Shown piece by piece: positions 23,441 through 25,860 of a stretch of 25,860 bases of DNA (position 1 is the first letter of the stretch; every line of letters starts with the position of its first letter). Position numbers and translations under genes: made by a program. The stretch is taken from assembly GCA_041598875.1 (NCBI GenBank), contig JBFHXP010000027.1, forward strand, positions 1 through 25,860. Direction: 5' to 3'. Source of the DNA: JAKITW01 sp041598875 (GTDB lineage Bacteria > Desulfobacterota > Desulfobulbia > Desulfobulbales > BM004). The notes beneath the pieces were generated by a model. It saw nothing but the letters and a program-made list of their open reading frames with translations. It was not told the DNA's origin and did not search any database.

Positions 23441-24886
23441 ATGCATAATCTTTTTATGAAGAACCGTCGGGCGGTGGTTGTTTGCAGTGCAACCGCCTGT
23501 CTTGTTCTGATCAATTTTCACGACAAGGCGTGGGCGCCGCCAGGTCCACCCGCCTCCGGCCCCTATGCAAGCTCCGCCCATGGATCTAACATAGCGCGGA
23601 CCGTTGCCAACGGCTATGCCACGGGCAACTGCTACCACTGCCACGAGATGCATGCAAGCTATCAGGGGACCACGCCCGCCCCGACCGCGGGCAGCCCGGA
23701 TGTCTATCTCGGGTTTGAGGCTGAAGAGGATCTCTGTTTCGGTTGCCATGGCAGCGGGGGTATCGGATCAGTAACCGCGCCTAACGGTACTATAGGAACC
23801 ATAATGACCCGGGCCTATGGCCATGGCACCGGCACAACCCTTAACGTCACCGGTAATTCGGGCCGTCACCGGGCCAATGAAACCTCAGTGACCTCGGTGG
23901 TCACCACCGCCCATGTGGAGTGCACTGACTGCCATAACCCCCATCGGGCGCGGGTCGATGCCACTGGCCGGCATACGGTCGGCACCAATTTGATTGATGT
24001 CCCCGGCCCCCTGGAAGGGGTGAGCGGGGTGGAATTTTCGCCCTATCCCTCCAACTGGGCCAACCTGATCAGCTGGCCCGCTGCCGCAGGCGTCCAGCCC
24101 TATGCCACGGCCACCAAGGAGTACCAGATCTGCTTTAAATGCCATTCCAGCGCCAATGCCAATACCGATGACTGGGACGGGGTTGCCAGCGGGGCCGGCG
24201 CCTGGACCGATACCGCCCTGGAGTTCAATCGGCTCAACCCTTCCTATCATCCGATAGTCGATACCTTGGGTAACGGGCCCAATGTTCTCACAACCAATGG
24301 CGCCCCCAAAGGGCTGGTTGCAGCCCAGCTCCTTGCCCCCTGGAATGCCACCCCGGGCACCAACCTGATGTACTGTTCCGACTGCCATGAGAGCGGCACT
24401 GCCGCGCCTTTTGGCCCGCATGGTTCCACGGTGAAGTGGATGCTCAGGGGCACCTATACCAACTGGCCCTTTCGGGCCTCGGCAGATAATGGAACCGCCA
24501 CCGGCACGGCATCTAACTGGGCCTATCTCACCAATGGCGGCACTGAGGATGACACCTTCTGCCAGAACTGCCACCCGGATACCAATTCCGCCAATTCCAA
24601 CAATGTTCATACAACGGGCGACCATAAAAACGCTACCGACGGCAGATGCCTCACCTGCCATATCCGGGTGCCCCATGGCGGCAAGGTCTCCCGCCTGATC
24701 AACGCCGCAACCACGGCCGCTAATCTGCCGGCCCGATACTGGCCCAACGGCGCCGGCGCCGGTTTTACCCCGGAGATGCACCGGTTCCAAAAAGACACCC
24801 GCACAGGCTATGGCGGCAGCAATTCCAACTGCAGTGTGCGGACCTGCCGGGGCAGCCATAATATCGGCACTGGTGAATCCTGGTAA
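23441..24886 (+). CDS. Secreted multiheme cytochrome c, seven CXXCH motifs plus a CX4CX3H tail motif (copy 2)
   Basis: A 481-residue paralogue of the cytochrome at 3525. The signal sequence spans residues 1-32 (core VVVCSATACLVLINF) with a plausible AWA cleavage site; an ATG at 23456 is an alternative start, but the longer form aligns with copy 1. Heme sites are at Cys64, 99, 161, 231, 312, 374 and 403 (CYHCH, CFGCH, CTDCH, CFKCH, CSDCH, CQNCH, CLTCH). The tail motif is Cys464, Cys469, His473, and the protein ends in Trp as copy 1 does. The differences are a PPGPPAS insert after the signal and a longer segment between hemes 4 and 5. An extracellular electron-transfer role is inferred. A ResB gene follows after 18 bases, so this cytochrome is probably transcribed with its own maturation factor. 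Confidence 0.93.
   Translation: MHNLFMKNRRAVVVCSATACLVLINFHDKAWAPPGPPASGPYASSAHGSNIARTVANGYATGNCYHCHEMHASYQGTTPAPTAGSPDVYLGFEAEEDLCFGCHGSGGIGSVTAPNGTIGTIMTRAYGHGTGTTLNVTGNSGRHRANETSVTSVVTTAHVECTDCHNPHRARVDATGRHTVGTNLIDVPGPLEGVSGVEFSPYPSNWANLISWPAAAGVQPYATATKEYQICFKCHSSANANTDDWDGVASGAGAWTDTALEFNRLNPSYHPIVDTLGNGPNVLTTNGAPKGLVAAQLLAPWNATPGTNLMYCSDCHESGTAAPFGPHGSTVKWMLRGTYTNWPFRASADNGTATGTASNWAYLTNGGTEDDTFCQNCHPDTNSANSNNVHTTGDHKNATDGRCLTCHIRVPHGGKVSRLINAATTAANLPARYWPNGAGAGFTPEMHRFQKDTRTGYGGSNSNCSVRTCRGSHNIGTGESW
23594..23757 (+). repeat. Near-identical block shared with the first cytochrome gene (with 3657-3820)
   Basis: Direct repeat partner of 3657-3820: 164 bases over heme sites 1 and 2, with six differences counted by eye. 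Confidence 0.85.
24101..24228 (+). repeat. Near-identical block shared with the first cytochrome gene (with 4188-4315)
   Basis: Direct repeat partner of 4188-4315: 128 bases around heme site 4, with one difference counted by eye. Confidence 0.88.
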
Positions 24887-24904
24887 ATTTTGCTCCTGGC
24901 TCAA

Positions 24905-25860
24905 GTGAAACGATTTTTTCTCGCCCGAAAAACAGTACTCTCGCTCTTTGTCCTTCTTCTTCTCGCCCTCCTGATCGGCGGGATATTCCCCCAGCGTTTC
25001 AGTACATCTCCCCAGGAACTGTCGCAATGGCAGGCTGCCAATCCAATCCTGGCCCGGCTGGCTGAGCTCTTTGGATTTGATCACATCTATACAACCCCCT
25101 GGTTTGCGGTAGTCCTCGCGTTTTTTGTCTCTTCCCTCTCTGTTTCCACAGTGGAGCAGGCACGGTCAGCATTTGCCAAAACAACTGCTCCGGGCCGTCT
25201 GTTCCCTGATCATGCATGTTTTGTCAAACGCGCCGCGCCCGAACTCCTGGCCGCTGCCCGCAGTGGTGGGTATCAACAGTTCAGCCATCAGGGAAACACC
25301 TACCGTTTGATTAAAAATCCCCTGGGCTACTGGGGTGGCACCCTTTTTCACCTGGGGTTGGTGGTGGTGATCTGTGCTGTCTTGTTCCTCGTGCTTACCC
25401 AGAAAAGAGGGGTGGTATCCCTTGCCGAAGGGGAGGTGTTCGCCCCCGGGATGCCGTGGTCGGCGCAAGAGCGCGGGCTGCTTGCTGGTTATTTCTTCCT
25501 GCCCCAGGCGGTGCGGCTTGATTCGTTGCAGCCGGAATTCTGGGAAACCGATGACATCAGGCAGCAGCGCTCCGTGGTCACCTTTCTCGGGCCGGGTAAC
25601 CAGGAAACCACCCATGCCTTGGAGATCAACCGAACGGTGTATCATCAGGGGATTCGGATCGACCAGTCTTCGGCCTTTGGCCACACCTTTCTCGTTGTTT
25701 TGACCGATGAGGCTGGCAAACGGTTTCCAGTGCGGATGGATCTGGAGCACCCGCTCCGTCGTGATCAGGCAAGTTATAAATCTTTTGAGTTTGACGGGGT
25801 TCCCTTTCTTCTCAAGACCAAATACTATGCAGATGTTGATAAGCGGAGTATACAGAGCGA
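24905..25860 (+). CDS. resB: ResB/Ccs1 cytochrome c biogenesis protein (copy 2, 3' truncated by the window)
   Basis: The frame opens at a GTG 18 bases after the cytochrome stop and stays open to the end of the window, giving 318 codons and a partial one. Helix 1 (TVLSLFVLLLLALLIGG) is followed by the ResB signature IFPQRF; then come FDHIYTTPWFAVVLAFFV (helix 2) and YWGGTLFHLGLVVVICAVLFLVL (helix 3), whose His matches the likely heme ligand in copy 1. The periplasmic part shares PEFWETDD, the KRG after helix 3 and TKYYAD with the ResB at 10890. It is clearly a paralogue, not a copy: identity is patchy and no long nucleotide match was noticed. A good ribosome binding site is lacking, so it may be coupled to the cytochrome gene. 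A matching ResC would be expected just downstream. Confidence 0.9.
   Translation, partial: MKRFFLARKTVLSLFVLLLLALLIGGIFPQRFSTSPQELSQWQAANPILARLAELFGFDHIYTTPWFAVVLAFFVSSLSVSTVEQARSAFAKTTAPGRLFPDHACFVKRAAPELLAAARSGGYQQFSHQGNTYRLIKNPLGYWGGTLFHLGLVVVICAVLFLVLTQKRGVVSLAEGEVFAPGMPWSAQERGLLAGYFFLPQAVRLDSLQPEFWETDDIRQQRSVVTFLGPGNQETTHALEINRTVYHQGIRIDQSSAFGHTFLVVLTDEAGKRFPVRMDLEHPLRRDQASYKSFEFDGVPFLLKTKYYADVDKRSIQS

Noticed and set aside
23885..25084. A 399-residue open frame on the - strand antisense to cytochrome copy 2 and the start of ResB
   Set aside because: It is antisense to a clear seven-heme cytochrome. The Gly/Ala/Ile-rich peptide arises from the GC-rich codons of the cytochrome, and the same shadow occurs opposite copy 1 (3981-4466).

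Overview
The window looks like part of a chromosome of a Desulfobacterota-type (former Deltaproteobacteria) anaerobe. This is inferred from large extracellular multiheme c-type cytochromes, System II (ResB/ResC) cytochrome maturation genes, many radical SAM enzymes (three of them with an N-terminal half like the B12-binding subfamily) and a moderately GC-rich composition. No rRNA, tRNA, CRISPR array, transposase or phage gene was seen.

Layout. (1) 1-4904: the 3' part of a large secreted Ig/fibronectin-III protein, a small secreted fibronectin-III protein, and a seven-CXXCH multiheme cytochrome, all on +. (2) 4934-8479: a radical SAM enzyme on +, facing a - strand pair (glycosyltransferase 2, then a second radical SAM enzyme). 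(3) 8480-8797: a divergent intergenic region. (4) 8798-16586 on +: a TMTC-like membrane/TPR protein, ResB, ResC, a family 9 glycosyltransferase, a third B12-type radical SAM enzyme and a radical SAM/SPASM-like enzyme. (5) 16587-17352: a small island with palindromic repeats around a GIY-YIG nuclease gene, which interrupts the collinear + genes. (6) 17353-23293 on +: a tightly overlapping operon of glycosyltransferase 2, split transketolase (N and C subunits), RmlD-like reductase, a second radical SAM/SPASM-like enzyme paralogous to the one before the island, a third and different radical SAM enzyme, and a lipoprotein. (7) 23441-25860: a second copy of the seven-CXXCH cytochrome followed by a second ResB that runs off the window.

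Two themes are interleaved. One is extracellular electron transfer: two paralogous cytochromes and two ResB genes. Both cytochromes end in an unusual conserved CX4CX3H motif that may be an eighth, non-canonical heme site. The other is surface glycan or glycoconjugate synthesis: six radical SAM enzymes, three soluble glycosyltransferases, a GT-C/TPR membrane protein, a split transketolase and an SDR. The block from 15504 to 22658 is the best candidate for an undescribed pathway. Its two paralogous radical SAM enzymes bracket a C2-transfer (transketolase) and reduction (RmlD-like) module, which would fit an unusual sugar or other small precursor that glycosyltransferases then attach. Whether the glycan decorates the cytochromes, the fibronectin-type proteins or the cell envelope cannot be told from sequence.
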